Assembly (NCBI GenBank): GCA_025331565.1 | Contig: JAFREQ010000026.1 | Location: 930,001-994,000, forward strand | Origin: Holacanthus passer | Taxonomy: Eukaryota; Chordata; Actinopteri; Pomacanthidae | Reading direction: 5' to 3' | DNA length: 64,000 nt | In this document: one piece after another, positions 1-12,000 of the stretch | Layout: every line of letters starts with the position of its first letter | Position numbering within the stretch: the first letter of the stretch is position 1 | The notes under the pieces: generated by a model | Databases searched by the model: none | What the model was told of the DNA's origin: nothing | The model's input: only the letters and a program-made list of their open reading frames with translations | Program-made: the position numbers and the translations under genes

Positions 1-420
1 CTGAATGTATCCAGGTTGATTACAGCTACTGACCTTTTTTCCCAGACTGAAGCTTTCTTTTACCATCTCCTACTTATGTTAACTAGGTTCCTGGAGTGAA
101 GTAGTGTCTGTACAGCTCATAACACCAGTAGGCAAACAGTGTTGTGTAAGAGAAACAGAAAAAAACATGACATTCCTTCTGTTCGTTTCTAGTATCAGGA
201 TCTGAACTAGTCATTGACCATAACATCCAGTGTTGTTCCCCTGTCTTCCACTTTGATACAAGGTGAAAAGGTTCCCACTCATGTATCTAAAATCTCAAAA
301 CGCATTCTCTACAAAGCTGAATCCACACAAGCAAACAAATAGGTTAACTTCTCCAGAGTTTCTCAAGACGGCCAAAAGCAAAACTACAAGTCCCCCTGAT
401 TGTGTTAGTCAAATGTCCTG
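1..420. other. Intergenic DNA, nothing recognised
   Basis: No coding-like reading frame, splice pair or familiar repeat was seen. The stretch leads into the promoter of the first gene. Confidence 0.5.
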
Positions 421-470
421 TGACATCACATGGATGTAATATAAGGCTCCCATTGCTTGTGCATTTGAGG
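421..470 (+). promoter_or_regulatory. Candidate TATA-type promoter of gene 1
   Basis: A TATAAG box lies near 439-444. A CRE/AP-1-like TGACATCA lies just upstream at 421-428. About 30 bp downstream of the box begins a stretch that ends in a strong splice donor at 559, as expected for a short non-coding first exon. A TATA box would suit a tissue-restricted gene better than a housekeeping one; that is inference. Confidence 0.45.
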
Positions 471-558
471 GAGGACTGAACATCACCAAACAACCAACAA
501 ACAGCACTCTGTCTGTCCCGAGAGAGAGAGCAATCGAATCTGCTACGACGTCTAACTG
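471..558 (+). other. Candidate non-coding exon 1 of gene 1
   Basis: The stretch ends in a textbook donor (CTG|GTAAGTG, GT at 559-560) and starts about 30 bp after the TATA box. It contains no useful ATG frame, so it would be 5' untranslated sequence joined to the acceptor at 2428. The exact start is a guess. Confidence 0.45.
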
Positions 559-2428
559 GTAAGTGTCAACCTCAATGTATGATTAGAGATCAATATTGTG
601 TGCATAGAGTAGGGAGCCGTCCTGAGACAGGCCTGTGCCCAGCTGTTGAACTAATCAGAGCTCAGAGCTGATTAAAAAACTGATAAGCTTTCTATTTTCC
701 ATATGCTGAGACTTGTTGGAGGCTCCTGGTTTGTTGTTTTTTGAATTCCTGTATGTGTAATTTTGAGGCAGCAGAGCACATGGTGATCAAATGATCAGCT
801 TCAGGCATTCAGGGAGGATGAGGCAGGATAATAGAGCAGTTGTTAACAGGGACTGACTGCTTCAGGGGAAGGGGTTCCCCACACTGACTGAGAGTAGGTG
901 GAGGATAATGAATGAGAGCAAATTCAACTGAACTCTGCCGTGGATTTAACCTGATCAGCCCTCATGATCTGCAGGAGGAGAAAATATAATTCTGTTACTT
1001 GTTTTACTGACGTCCTCACATATTTCTGCTCTCTCTTTCTCTCAGTATCACAGCATGAAAAACAACGTATTTCTATCTTCTCACACAGCCATCCACCCAC
1101 CATTGTAGGGTGATAACATTAGCTCTCTTAGCCATGTGTCTGGTCAGTGAACAGGCCTGTCAGATGATAAGAAAACAGCAGTCATATGCTGTCACACACA
1201 TAGGGGATGAGGCCACAGACAGGAAGCAGACTCATGGTCCAGATCATTGTTCATTGTGCTTCATCATTTTCTCTGCTTACTGCTGCAGTTTAGTGGATGA
1301 AAACTTGTTAAACAATTAGACAATCGCATGGAAAAAATTGTCTCTGCAACATGATAATTTAGGTTTTGCCCAATGTTCTGCTTTCTCGTCAACAACTGCC
1401 ATCACTCTGCCTCCTCCTACCTGACCATTAATCACCAGCAGCAGCATATCCATCCACATCATTATTATAAGAGCAATAGCTGCAGTCAACAGCAAACTTA
1501 ATTACAGAACATATCCAAAGTTAAATTAATATGGTGCATTCCTGATTTGAATAATTACATTAACAGAGTTTTTGAAAAGTTAATATAATGTCATCCTCAT
1601 GCATGCAACATGTGGGAACACACGGCTAATCAATTAATGGGATCACATGAAACCAAATCAGCAAAAACAAGATGCATGAGAAAACAAGACAATTTTCCAA
1701 ATGCAAACAGTAGGAACAGACAGACTGTCATAAGACTCTGTGATTCTTCAATCCTAAAAGAGATGTTTTAATGAATTTGTCCGACTCAGTGTTCCTGCTA
1801 TTACTTTCTGCTGTGATCTGCTTTACTTCTCCTTATTCTAAGGATGAGGCTTAAAATCTTAAAATCAAATCATTTATTCAATTTCCATATGTGAAAACAC
1901 AACATCACATACAGTGGAAGAGGAAAACAATACTGCAGTGATACTGATGAATCACTTGTAAGTCCAAAACAAAGTATTTAAATTCACAAGTGAGATTGAA
2001 GCAAAAACTTGTGACTATAATTTGATTCAAAATTGGGCAACTGTGGACAAGTGCGTGAACAACCCAACAGAGGGTAGACTATAGTAGTTAAAGTCATGAT
2101 ACTACAATTCACCACTTTCATGAAAATAGCTCCTGTGTGACTGTGAGTTGCTTGCTACATGCTACATGGTCTCTTCCCAAGGCTGAAACCATTTCTGATG
2201 TCTAGTGCCTGCTCCTCTTCTGTTCCAGCAGCTCCCAGTTTTCAGTGTATTATTCAAACACTAAATATGAGTAGGAATGTTCAGAATAACAGAGACTGTG
2301 GCAGAGCACAGATCAGTCATGGTCAGCAGGCAAAAGAAACCACTTCTGGGCCGGGAGTCCAAACACGTGGCATGATTTGGGAGGATTTGTGTTTTGTTGC
2401 GAGGCTAACACTATGTCTTTCTCTACAG
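559..2428 (+). other. Candidate intron 1 of gene 1
   Basis: Bounded by the donor at 559 and the acceptor TTTCTCTACAG ending at 2428. Small open frames inside look random. A frame starting at 2159 runs through the acceptor and is the upstream extension of the real exon, not its start. Confidence 0.45.
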
Positions 2429-2434
2429 ACCAGC

Positions 2435-4924
2435 ATGGGACAGAACCAGGATAAACTGGAAAGGGGAGAACAGGCCCTCGGTGAAGGATCGGAGGAGACG
2501 AGGCCAAGCCCCGACTCAGGAGGTGCAGGCAGTCATACAGGTGATGTCATGGAGGGAGGACGCTCCTGTGAGGAGGAGGCTGGTAACGCCGGGGAAAATT
2601 CAGGGGAGCCAGACGCTCAGGATCTGGACGGGAGTCCCGGCCTGGAGCCAACAACACCTTCTAGCGAGAAGCACATAAATTTGCGGGTGAGTCCTTTCGC
2701 TGCAAGGGAGGTGAGACAGGGAGGGGCTGCAGGAAAGGAGGGGGGAGGAGGAAGAGGAGGAGGAGGCAGGACTGCTCCGCTGGTTCCACAGGAGACGGAC
2801 GAGAACCAAAGGAGCAGTGCAAAGATTGAGGAACGAGCCAGAGCATACAAGTCAAGAAAGAGAGAGGAGAAGAAGACTGAGGAGGAGCTTCATAGATCCT
2901 CAAAGATCAAGATGGAATATCAGAATGAGGCAACCACCTCAGATGAGGAGATCCAGGACGAAAACTTCTCAGCCGGAGTCTCACATGAAAAGCATGGCCT
3001 TGTTGTTACATCAGAGGATGCAAACTCACTTGAGAACACTGAAGAGGAGTCTGCGATGGTGAGGATGAGCAGAAGTGGTCATGCAGAAAGTGAGTTGTTA
3101 CTGTCTGTTCAACCAGATCAGAGTGACACCATCATGGCTGATGCTGCGGATGAAGATGTTAAACTCTGTGCAGGAACAGTGGGCCGCTTGAGTGAGAGGA
3201 AGGGACCGCCTACAGCTCAGCCCCAACATCCTTTGAAAAACAGTCTGCAGAAAGAGTCTCTATCAGACATGAGTGATACCATTCACTGTAGACCTCGAAA
3301 AGAGAAAACAAAGAATAATACAAAAGAGAAAACACTAACAAGTGAGGTGAAGCCAGTTTTGAATGACTTATCAACAAGACCAAAGGTCACTGATACTGAT
3401 GATCAAAAGGAGTCAGCGAGGCCTTATCTACAAATGGACACAATTGAAACAACCGCAAGTCAAATGATGGATTCGAATTCAGCATCAAATCCAGCCACTG
3501 AACCCAGTTCTATTCTGGAGAAGCTACTGAAGAGAAACAGAAAGGAGACAAGCCCAGCTATTTCAGGAATAAAAGATGTTGACATAAACGACAAGGAGCC
3601 CAGGGATGTTACTGCAAAGAGGATCCATGACAGTGCAGCAACAGAGGTATCGACTGATCGAATCGATCAGTCAGATGTAAATACACCTTCATCAGTACGT
3701 GACATGAAGCGGTTGAAAGAGAAACCACCTAAAGAAAACCTTCCAGCCAAAGCCAAAGATCATCACATTAAGGGCCTGCGCATGAAACAGACAGAAACTG
3801 CAGACACCTCAGGTGTACTTTGTCTTCAGCCTGGATGGATTGGAAGTCCTGCATGAGAGCTCACTCACAAACTCACATCATTCCAAAGCTGATTGTCAGA
3901 GTTCAAAGAACAACATCAACTCAACAGATGTTTCAGTCAAGGAGGGTATGGAGATAAAACCAAATAGAAACCCCTCTAAAAACCTGTCCTCAGACCACTT
4001 ACAATCAGCTGTTTCACATGAAAGAGCATCATGTGACGTGAGTGGTGTGACCGCTAAGGAATCTGCACCTTCCTCACTGCTTGATGCAAAGTCTCCACCC
4101 ACAGAAAGTGATGGGCAAATTGCAGATTCATGCCTTACCCCTGAGAAGACAGATAACAGTTCTGTAAGACCACCTCTTCAAATAAAGAGTGACAGCGAGA
4201 GTAAAGGTGATTCACAGTTATCTGGCTCTGCATGTTCAGATGCTCAGTCTGTGAGGAGGAAGAAGGTGAAGGACTCCACTGAGGACACTGCTGCACCAGT
4301 TGTGGACACCAGCTCAGCTTTGGTTGTAGCCGGAACAGCTATATCAGAGGAAAGCCACCAGGTCACAGCAGACATGAAGCAGGATCTTCATACGACACTT
4401 AACGCAGAAAATATGCAAGATCAACCTGATAAAAAACTAGTCAAAGAGAGCGATGGCAGTGTCACAGCGAGAGATAAATCCCAAAGCAGTCCCAAATCTA
4501 GGCCTGTCTCAGAACTCATAAAGGAGACCATTCAACTGCATGAAAAGCTACAGCACCAGGACTGGCCAAAGCCAGCTGAAGTCAAGTCTGATGAGCAGGG
4601 CCAGTCTGTGAAGGTGGCACAGATGAAGGCAGCCTTCGACTCGCCTCAGAAATCTCCAGACAAGACCATTGAGAGGAAGCCATCAGTAAGAAAAGGTAAG
4701 AGTATCTTGCATTTATATACTTTAGTATCAAATAAGTAGAGTGGACAGTGCAGAACACAGTGGGGATAACAGGAGAGCAGGTAAATGAATCAGTGAGTCA
4801 TTTGCTATTGAAAAGACAACCAAAGAAATCTGCTTTCCTGGTCCATGAACCAGGACTATTCGGGCTGCCAGATTCACCACAAACACTTGCATCAACCCTC
4901 ATCTACAAGACTGAAGGAGGGTGA
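2435..4924 (+). CDS. Unrecognised large, mostly disordered protein; coding frame is broken
   Basis: I do not recognise this gene. The acceptor ending at 2428 puts the start at ATG 2435 (protein begins MGQNQDKLERGEQ; Gly2 makes N-myristoylation possible but not strong). The first frame runs to a stop at 3856. From 3786 onward a second frame is open to 4739 and carries equally coding-like sequence, so about one base is gained or lost between 3786 and 3856. The product is hydrophilic, rich in Ser, Lys, Glu and Asp, with no transmembrane segment or catalytic motif. It has a Gly-rich patch near 2740-2775 and a likely helix near its end (VSELIKETIQLHEKL, then VAQMKAAFDS and ERKPSVRKG), which looks conserved. 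A donor AAAAG|GTAAGAG follows at 4695/4696 and a last exon probably lies at about 4773-4924. Total about 800 residues. It could be a cytoskeletal or scaffold protein, or a decaying gene; function unknown. Confidence 0.55.
4773..4924 (+). CDS. Candidate short last exon of gene 1
   Basis: A frame without its own start codon is open here and ends in TGA at 4922-4924. It reads about 50 residues, including KRQPKKSAFLVHEPGLFGLP and ending IYKTEGG, with coding-like composition. Joined from the donor at 4695 to an acceptor such as AACAG ending at 4772 (77-bp intron) or ATCAG ending at 4793 (98 bp), the reading phase is kept. Both acceptors have weak pyrimidine tracts, so the exact boundary is uncertain. 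If the donor is not used, the protein ends at 4739 instead. Confidence 0.4.
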
Positions 4925-5699
4925 AGAAAAAATAGATTGGATGATGGAATACAGCTGTTTTCTTCTGTCAAAAGTCTGCATCAACCTGGATTTGTGAAAT
5001 AACGCCATCTTGTGGTGCTGTAATACACTGGCGGTACATTGTGTTCTTGAAATATATTTTTAATATCATAAAATTATACCCAGAACAGGAATATTGTGGA
5101 AAGCATTTTAGATTGCTTCACTGTCACAAAATGTATATTAGAGCTTTTATTCATGGACATTAGACATCCTACATAAAAAAGAAATCCAAATGGATCAGGG
5201 AATTATTTCCTCACATAGAACCATTCAGCCATATACACTTGTGTTTATATCATTATATTATAACCCTATTATATTCAATATCCATAAATTTACCCTCATT
5301 CACTCACAATTGCACACACACACACACACACACACACACTCATAAACACATACTCTACCTATTATACCATTCATCACTATTGTCTTATCCTGATTTTCTA
5401 TTTATATTATGGGTCCTCTTGGCTCATCCAGTTGCTGCTAAATGCTGTCAGATGAGTGACTTATCTACCCTTCCAAAAAGGAAATACATAAATCCTATAA
5501 ATTGATAAATAGATTGTATGATTTTTTGTAAGAAACATGATGCTTCTCTAAATGATATGCTTATAATATAATAGGGAGATAATGATGAATGGATGGTAAG
5601 ATAATATGAATATGACAATAATACCACAGGAGATTTAAATACCTTAAAACCACCATGAAATCACAATTGATGATTTTCCTTAACTGGGAAGCATAAAAA
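4925..5699. other. 3' flank of gene 1 and spacer before coro1c
   Basis: AT-rich DNA holding a CA microsatellite. No clear AATAAA signal for gene 1 was found. No further exon was recognised. Confidence 0.5.
5313..5339. repeat. (CA)n microsatellite
   Basis: An uninterrupted run of about 13 CA units. Likely length-polymorphic. Confidence 0.9.
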
Positions 5700-5825
5700 G
5701 GAGGCGTGAGCTCAGTTATTGTTATCCAAAACGTGGCTCTGATTGGCTGCTGGAGCTGTCCGTCGAGGCCGCTGATCCACACAGGGCTCACCAAGCCTGA
5801 GGAGGGGGCGGGGCTAGCGTCAGAG
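5700..5825 (+). promoter_or_regulatory. coro1c: coro1c promoter (CCAAT/GC-box type)
   Basis: An inverted CCAAT box (ATTGG, 5742-5746) is followed by an Sp1-type GC box (GGGGGCGGGGC, about 5804-5814), in a locally GC- and CpG-richer island within AT-rich surroundings. There is no TATA box. This is typical of a broadly expressed gene and lies just before the non-coding first exon. Confidence 0.65.
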
Positions 5826-5955
5826 TGGGGAAAGAAGCACAGAGCGAGAATCAGCACAGCAGCGGCTCCAGCAGAGGGACGAGTCAACAGGGATACACGT
5901 TGGGCTCTGTTTTATCAATCGGCTTTCGGGAATACTTTCATTTTCCTCTCAGAAG
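5826..5955 (+). other. coro1c: Non-coding exon 1 of coro1c
   Basis: GC-rich sequence ending in the donor CAGAAG|GTAGGT (GT at 5956-5957). It has no usable start in frame with the next exon, whose acceptor lies only two bases before the coronin start codon. The 5' end is approximate. Confidence 0.6.
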
Positions 5956-8384
5956 GTAGGTCATAGATTGAGAATATATTTGGCTCTTTTTCACCTTCGT
6001 TTCTTCACCTACACGCATCCAGACAGGAAAAGTGCATCGCTAGCTAAAATGAATAACGTTTTTTAAGCTAACGTTAGCATTCAACGGCGGTTAACTGACA
6101 AAAAGTTTCCAACCCATAATCGGAGAAATTGTTGTTTTTAAGCAAGGTTTTTGTTCCTTTCTGGTGTTGGGTGGATATTTGCGGACGGTAAATGTGCTGG
6201 TGTAGCTTATTGAGCAGGGTGGGGTGACTGAACCATACATAGTGCGGCAGGAAAACTTATCTCCCAAACGATGGATCCACATTGACGGAGGTGCAGGCAA
6301 GCTAACCGCGCCCTGGCCCCTGGCATCCTGGCTGTTATTATAGACTCTTCAAACTGAACAATAGGCCCTAGATATATAAAAATTACAAGGATTAACTCTT
6401 TCATTTGCAGAGATGATTATTTAAGTCAATTTCCCTTCTTTTATTTAAATCTGATATTTCAGTATTCATCCAGATGCCAGGTTTAGGTTTGACCCACTAA
6501 CACACTGGTATGGAAGATAAATGGAAAAGGGTCATAGCATTGAAGTAGTTTTCATTCTTTCAACTACAAAAAATACTGCTAAATTTCATAATCACATCCC
6601 AATCCCTCACCAGCTCTGCATGTTTGGCCATAACACGTGGAAAATCGTTGGTATGAAGTTTTATGATAAATGCCTCAGTCTAATCTAGTATTTAGTTTTT
6701 GTCAATGACAGAAATATTAACCCGTTTTGCTGCACACTAGTTTATTGCTGACTCCATCAGTATTGTGTTGACAGCTGTTTTTAGTTCCTTCGCAGTAAAG
6801 CAAGGATTTTTAATTGTTTGTCAAATTAAACTAGGGTACATTATTTATTCATTGTTGCTTGTATTCAAAGGCACTTTATTGTCTGATTAGTCTGATCTGA
6901 CCTAAATATTTTATTTCAAGTTTGCACAACTGGACCACATGTTGTAGTTATATTGGGTTTGCATGTTAATGAATGCTTTGACAGGCAAATTTAATCTTGG
7001 AGTGGACTGAGCTGTCCATTAGTTTTTCATTCAGTCCAAAGCTGATACATATAAGATAACAATTATACAAAACAGGAAAGCAGCAAATGGTCATATTTTA
7101 GAGTCTGGAACCAAAGAGTATTTGGCAGTTTTGGTCCCCCCTTGTTTGGTTTTCTGTCCCCTCATCTAATCAATTAATAGACTAATTGTTTTAGCCCGAT
7201 TCACAAGTATAGTGAATTAGCCTTATCCTTAAAAATGTTCAGTCTTGGGGCAGCCAGTAATGTGATTCTCAAATATCAATACCATTCTGGGAAAGCAGTG
7301 TATTGAAAATTGATCCAAAACCGTGATCCCCTCCTCACTTAGCAGTCATAAATAGTCTCCCCAATCGAGCTTTAGTGGCTGGTGTTGACCCAAGTAGTCC
7401 TTTGTATGACCCTTTCTGTCTGTATGCCACTACCGGCACATTTGCTTGCTCATGACAATAGGGCAGTTTGATTTGTAATGATTGTGGTTAGTATGCCACA
7501 AGGGCAGCGTGATTTGCATATTTGGCCCCTGTCTTCAACTAGGTTACTTAGCTTCTGTGTGTAATCAGCTTTCGAGTTGCAGGAGTTTCCCTTGTAGAGA
7601 CCTGCGGTGGGATGCAGAGCAGGTGAATGCTGACAGAGCGACCCCAGGGTCAACAGTCAGCCGTACTACAGCTGTGTTTGGGCTTGTTAACCATTCCAGA
7701 CGCATCAACCTCTGCTGGTTGTGCTGCAGTACAAGGTCTTTAGAAGTGCGTAGCCTGCCTTCCTATGGCTGGGCTGAGAGAGGAAGTGGGTCAGGAAGCA
7801 GAGGGAAACTAAGCATGAGATGTGAGGGAGTGTTGGTTCCTATCAACTGCAGCAAGGCGTGCTGATGTGGGCTGTGGTGAAGTCTCGAGTGCATTTTTAA
7901 CATTTTGAATTGGTTTCAGGACGATCATTAAGATTTATATCCAGCATCCAACATATCCATTACATTTATTTCATCAGTTTTGATGGATGTCTGGCTTAGT
8001 CCAGCTGTTCCCTGCTGGCCTGTTCAGTATTGTGCTGAGCAGTTCAGGCTTTGTTATGTGGACTAAGGAATGTGTACATTAGATAAAAAGCAACCTAGTA
8101 ATATTTTGATATCTCTTCTGTTACAGCTAGTTCTCATTATCAGTTTGCTGGAATAATCAGCATCCTGTGGAAAGAAGCTAAATATTTGGTCAACAGTTTG
8201 GCCACTTCACCTCAGTTGGACTCAAAGATTGCATTCTTTTAACATGTCTAACATACCTCAGTTTGTGTCCAGTCCTGTCTGTGCAAGATGTTATCTCATT
8301 CCACACTTTCTGCCAGAAATTCTCAGAATGGCATGCCACAACCTGAAAATTCAACAGATTTTTGATTTGCATTTGGGATTCGGT

Positions 8385-9095
8385 TAGGGCTGGGTGATGT
8401 AAAGACATTTTGTGGCATATTGGTGTATTTTCAAATAAGATAGAGGATGAGACAATACTCTCTATATTGATATAGTTTGATATTGTGTTAAAATATATAA
8501 CCAGTTTCTTCTGTAAAGCTGTGCCTGTATTTGCATCTCACCTCTCTTGCACTTTCTTTGCAACCCCACAGAGTTGCCCTTTCACACATGTAGCACACAA
8601 CTGGAGAATGTCCATGTCAGATGTGTTCAGTTATTCCATTTGGTTTAGGTGAGGGGTCGTACCTGAGCAGAGCATGCAGGAGGAGAAGGAACCATCTGTA
8701 ATAATGACTGTATATCAATGCTACGTGTATTTTGATGTATCAGTATCAGCGAAAGAGTGGAAAGTAATGTACCGGCAAGCAAAGAAGAGTACGAAGCAGC
8801 TAAGCTCTGTGCAATGTCATCAGCATCATCAACACTTCCGCTCTGTGGCAGTGAATTCTCCACACATAACATGCTATTCACACATGGGTTCAATGGGGCA
8901 TTACACAAACTTTGTACTGGGAAGCTGGCGGGGTTTAGTCCATTTAATGTCTAGACAAGTTCAGTGAAAGGGAAGCAATGATTCAATTATTATTAATTAC
9001 TTTGTACTAGAAAATCCCGAGATATATATTGTGCAATTGCCATTCAGCCTAAAAATACAGAGATATGGTTTTTGGTCCATATTGCTTGATGTGCT
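8385..9095. mobile_element. Non-autonomous DNA transposon of the 'gggctgggcgata' teleost type
   Basis: It begins TAGGGCTGGGTGATGT and ends with GGTTTTTGGTCCATATTG and decayed inverted sequence. Between are segments such as GCCATTCAGCCTAAAAATA that I associate with a repeat seen in many fish genomes. Terminal inversion is imperfect, so the copy is old. The superfamily is not assigned. Confidence 0.6.
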
Positions 9096-12000
9096 ACAGA
9101 TTTATTTTCTTCAGACAAGCTGTCCAGTAGTTTTTTCAGAAGACAGGTGGGAAGAAACATCTCATTAACAAACTACCTTCTTGCCATATTAGTGTGTTTG
9201 TTTGTTTGGACCAGACTGGTGATGAAGAGGATCACATGCCTGAATCTGTGCTGCTAATCACTTACGCAGTACTAAACAGATATACAGCCCATTGGCAGTG
9301 GATGTTCTGTAATTAATAAGCCACAATTATGCATGTTAATTGTATAAATCTAAATAGTTGATCTCAGCTTGTTAGATGTCTGTGTTTGTTTTACATAGAG
9401 TAAACTATATATATATTACTTTTTCTCTGAAATAAGTTTGCTTGTTTTGCTTGGTATCTCACTATCAAAAGATGATGTTCTGATGTCCTCTCTCCTGTTT
9501 TGACCAACCTCCTCTTTGTAGTTTTGTAATGCTTTAGCAATTCCAGCAGATGCACACAGACTAATACTATTTCTTCCATTGGTCTTTCCCACCACAGCTG
9601 ACAACATCTGTTGAAATGGAGCAGTGGTTTGTGCATTGCTCATTGGGGGAGGGGGAAGTTGCTGATCAGGAAGAGGAAGGGACATGCTTTGTACTCTCAG
9701 GCTGTAATATTTAGGAGTTGACAATAGGTATGATTTTTGCATTTGTGCTCTCCTTGTGCTACCTGTTGTGTCGATCACCTGACAGGAGAGTTGCAAGCTG
9801 TTGTGTTTGTGATATAAATGTAACCAGATGCACAAACACTCTGAAAAACTAGAGCTTTTCCTATTGTGAGTAGTTTTATTGGATTTTAAAGTGGTCTCCT
9901 TTAAATCTTGACTTTTAATTAGGATAAGAAGTTTAGGAGTTAGTCTTTTAAATCTCACAGCACAGACATTGAGGGAGAGTTGGGAAGGAGATTTGCACTA
10001 GAGTACAGTTTTTCACGCTAAACATACAGACATTTTGTGACACATTTATGTTGCCTATGTTTGAATCTAAGGCATCTGTTTTGGAATGAGGAAGCTGGCA
10101 GAACTTGTGATGTTGAGTGTGATGTTGAAATCTTTTCATCAAGAAAATGTCTGACACTACATGCAATTGATACATGTACATCACCTTTACCTAATTTGAG
10201 GGATTTGATTGGAGTTGGTAATTGGTTCTGTCTATGTGTTAGCTAGCACCAGTTGGACAATAAGCCACATTGCTCTTGTGTCTGCAAATCTCATTTCCTC
10301 TACCAAAATATAAAAAATACAATAGCATTCCTTGAAACTCTGGTGCATAATGTTTTGTGTTCCAGTAGTATTTAAATGGAGCAGAGCAAAGACTGCATGG
10401 TCAATTGGGGTTGGACAGAGGTGAAAAAACAGCACCTTATCTCATTGTTGCAAAAAGCACTGGAATGTAGCTGGAATCTGATTACAATGGTGGTCCGTGG
10501 CCTTGGTTACAGGAAGGGGATTTAGGTGGCGTCTCATGCGGTCTTGGTGACAAAAGGCAAAAGGCAGCCAGTGTATGGGGAGCACTGAGGCGACATCACT
10601 GGTGTGTGTAGTGGCGGCGAGGGGTGGCACGGGCAGAAAAGTGTGGGAAAGTCTGTGACCATTACTGGCTTACAGGTCGTAAGTTGTAATATGAAACCTT
10701 CTGACAATAAAATACTGGCAGTGTAGAATGTGTATACATTCAGCACATGCTGTATCTGCCCTGTGTTGTTGGCCTGTTTGCCTTTCATTTGTTGGAGGGA
10801 TGTACCCAATATGCAGTGACCTGGACTGTGGCTCCTATGATGTTTGCAGCCACATTGCAGGGAAGTCGACAATTACAACAATGATGAAATGCACCAACAA
10901 ACAAAGGAATTGCAAAACTAAACATGTAGCAGATAAGACCTGTTGAGAAACACGGTTGAGCTTTGTTTTATTTGCTGATTGCATGTATCTGCAGAGGGCT
11001 TTAAGCATGCCAGCGACCTCAGCTTTAGACTACACACCAATTTTAAGATAGAGAATGGATAGTTAGTAGAATAGCTCGAGAAGAAGAGACAAATGTTGGG
11101 TTGTGATGAACTTGACAATTGAGACCACAAACATAGGAATACACTTCTGCTTTGTAGTCAAAAGATCCACATTGTGATTTTAAGTGTTTTTGCACATGCA
11201 GGAACCACCATGTTTGTACATTTAACTAGTGTTAAAACAGTCTGGTGGTGATTGGTGATCAGTTAGTCAAACTGTTATTTTAAAAATCAGTTCAATATAT
11301 GCCTTTAAAGTTCTTTTTTTCTTTTAAATTAATTTGGACGTGCCGTTGTCTCTGACTGAACCTTAACACTGTGGAAAGACTCATGAGTTTGCTGCCTTGT
11401 CAGGCTCAACCTGTTGTGAAAATAGGAAAACAGGTTTTCTGTTAACATTACAGTCAAGACACATTAAGGGTAACAACCTCAGAAAGAGCCATTTCAGAAA
11501 TATTTATCATGATCATGTCTGATGAGAAAAGCTAATGGAATAGTAATGGTCATATTTTCATGCATGTATTGTATACAGTAGTACTCAGTAGTATTCAGTA
11601 GTATACAATATTTTTCTGTTAAAACAACTGTGCTGTGGTGCCTGTTTAGGCTTTGTCATAATTCTGCTCTAATTCTGCTGCCCCTCCTTCTCCTGCATCA
11701 GCTCATCCTGATTTGTGGCTGGGATTTTCATGTTATGTCACATCTCACTCACAAAGCGCACTATGAAACAGCGAGCATCAGGGACACTTTTGCACCCCAG
11801 CAACAAGGTGGTGAATTGATGTAGCATATACAGTCTGTGTGAACAAACATTGTTCAGTCTTGTTTTGAATAAGCCATTATCTTGGGTTTCACAGAGCTCT
11901 AAGAGGCTATGAGTTTTAATCCTGGTTAGGCTGGTTATCTGTCGTAGCTCTTATTGTCCAAGTGTTGTAGGTAAGCAGTTTAGTAAATCTCATCCTTGTC

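Noticed and set aside
2159..2434. Upstream in-frame ATG giving a longer N-terminus for gene 1
   Set aside because: The strong acceptor TTTCTCTACAG ending at 2428 shows that this part is intron. The ATG at 2435 follows directly.
3813..3829. GT...CTTCAG stretch that looks like an intron at the frame break of gene 1
   Set aside because: Only 17 nt, far below any vertebrate intron, and its removal gives the wrong frame.
5561..5887. 108-codon minus-strand frame over the coro1c promoter
   Set aside because: A product of GC-rich promoter and exon 1 sequence; no splice context or domain.
11568..11610. Short inverted repeat TATTGTATAC...GTATACAATA with AGTAGTA repeats
   Set aside because: Arms of 10 bp in AT-rich DNA are expected by chance.
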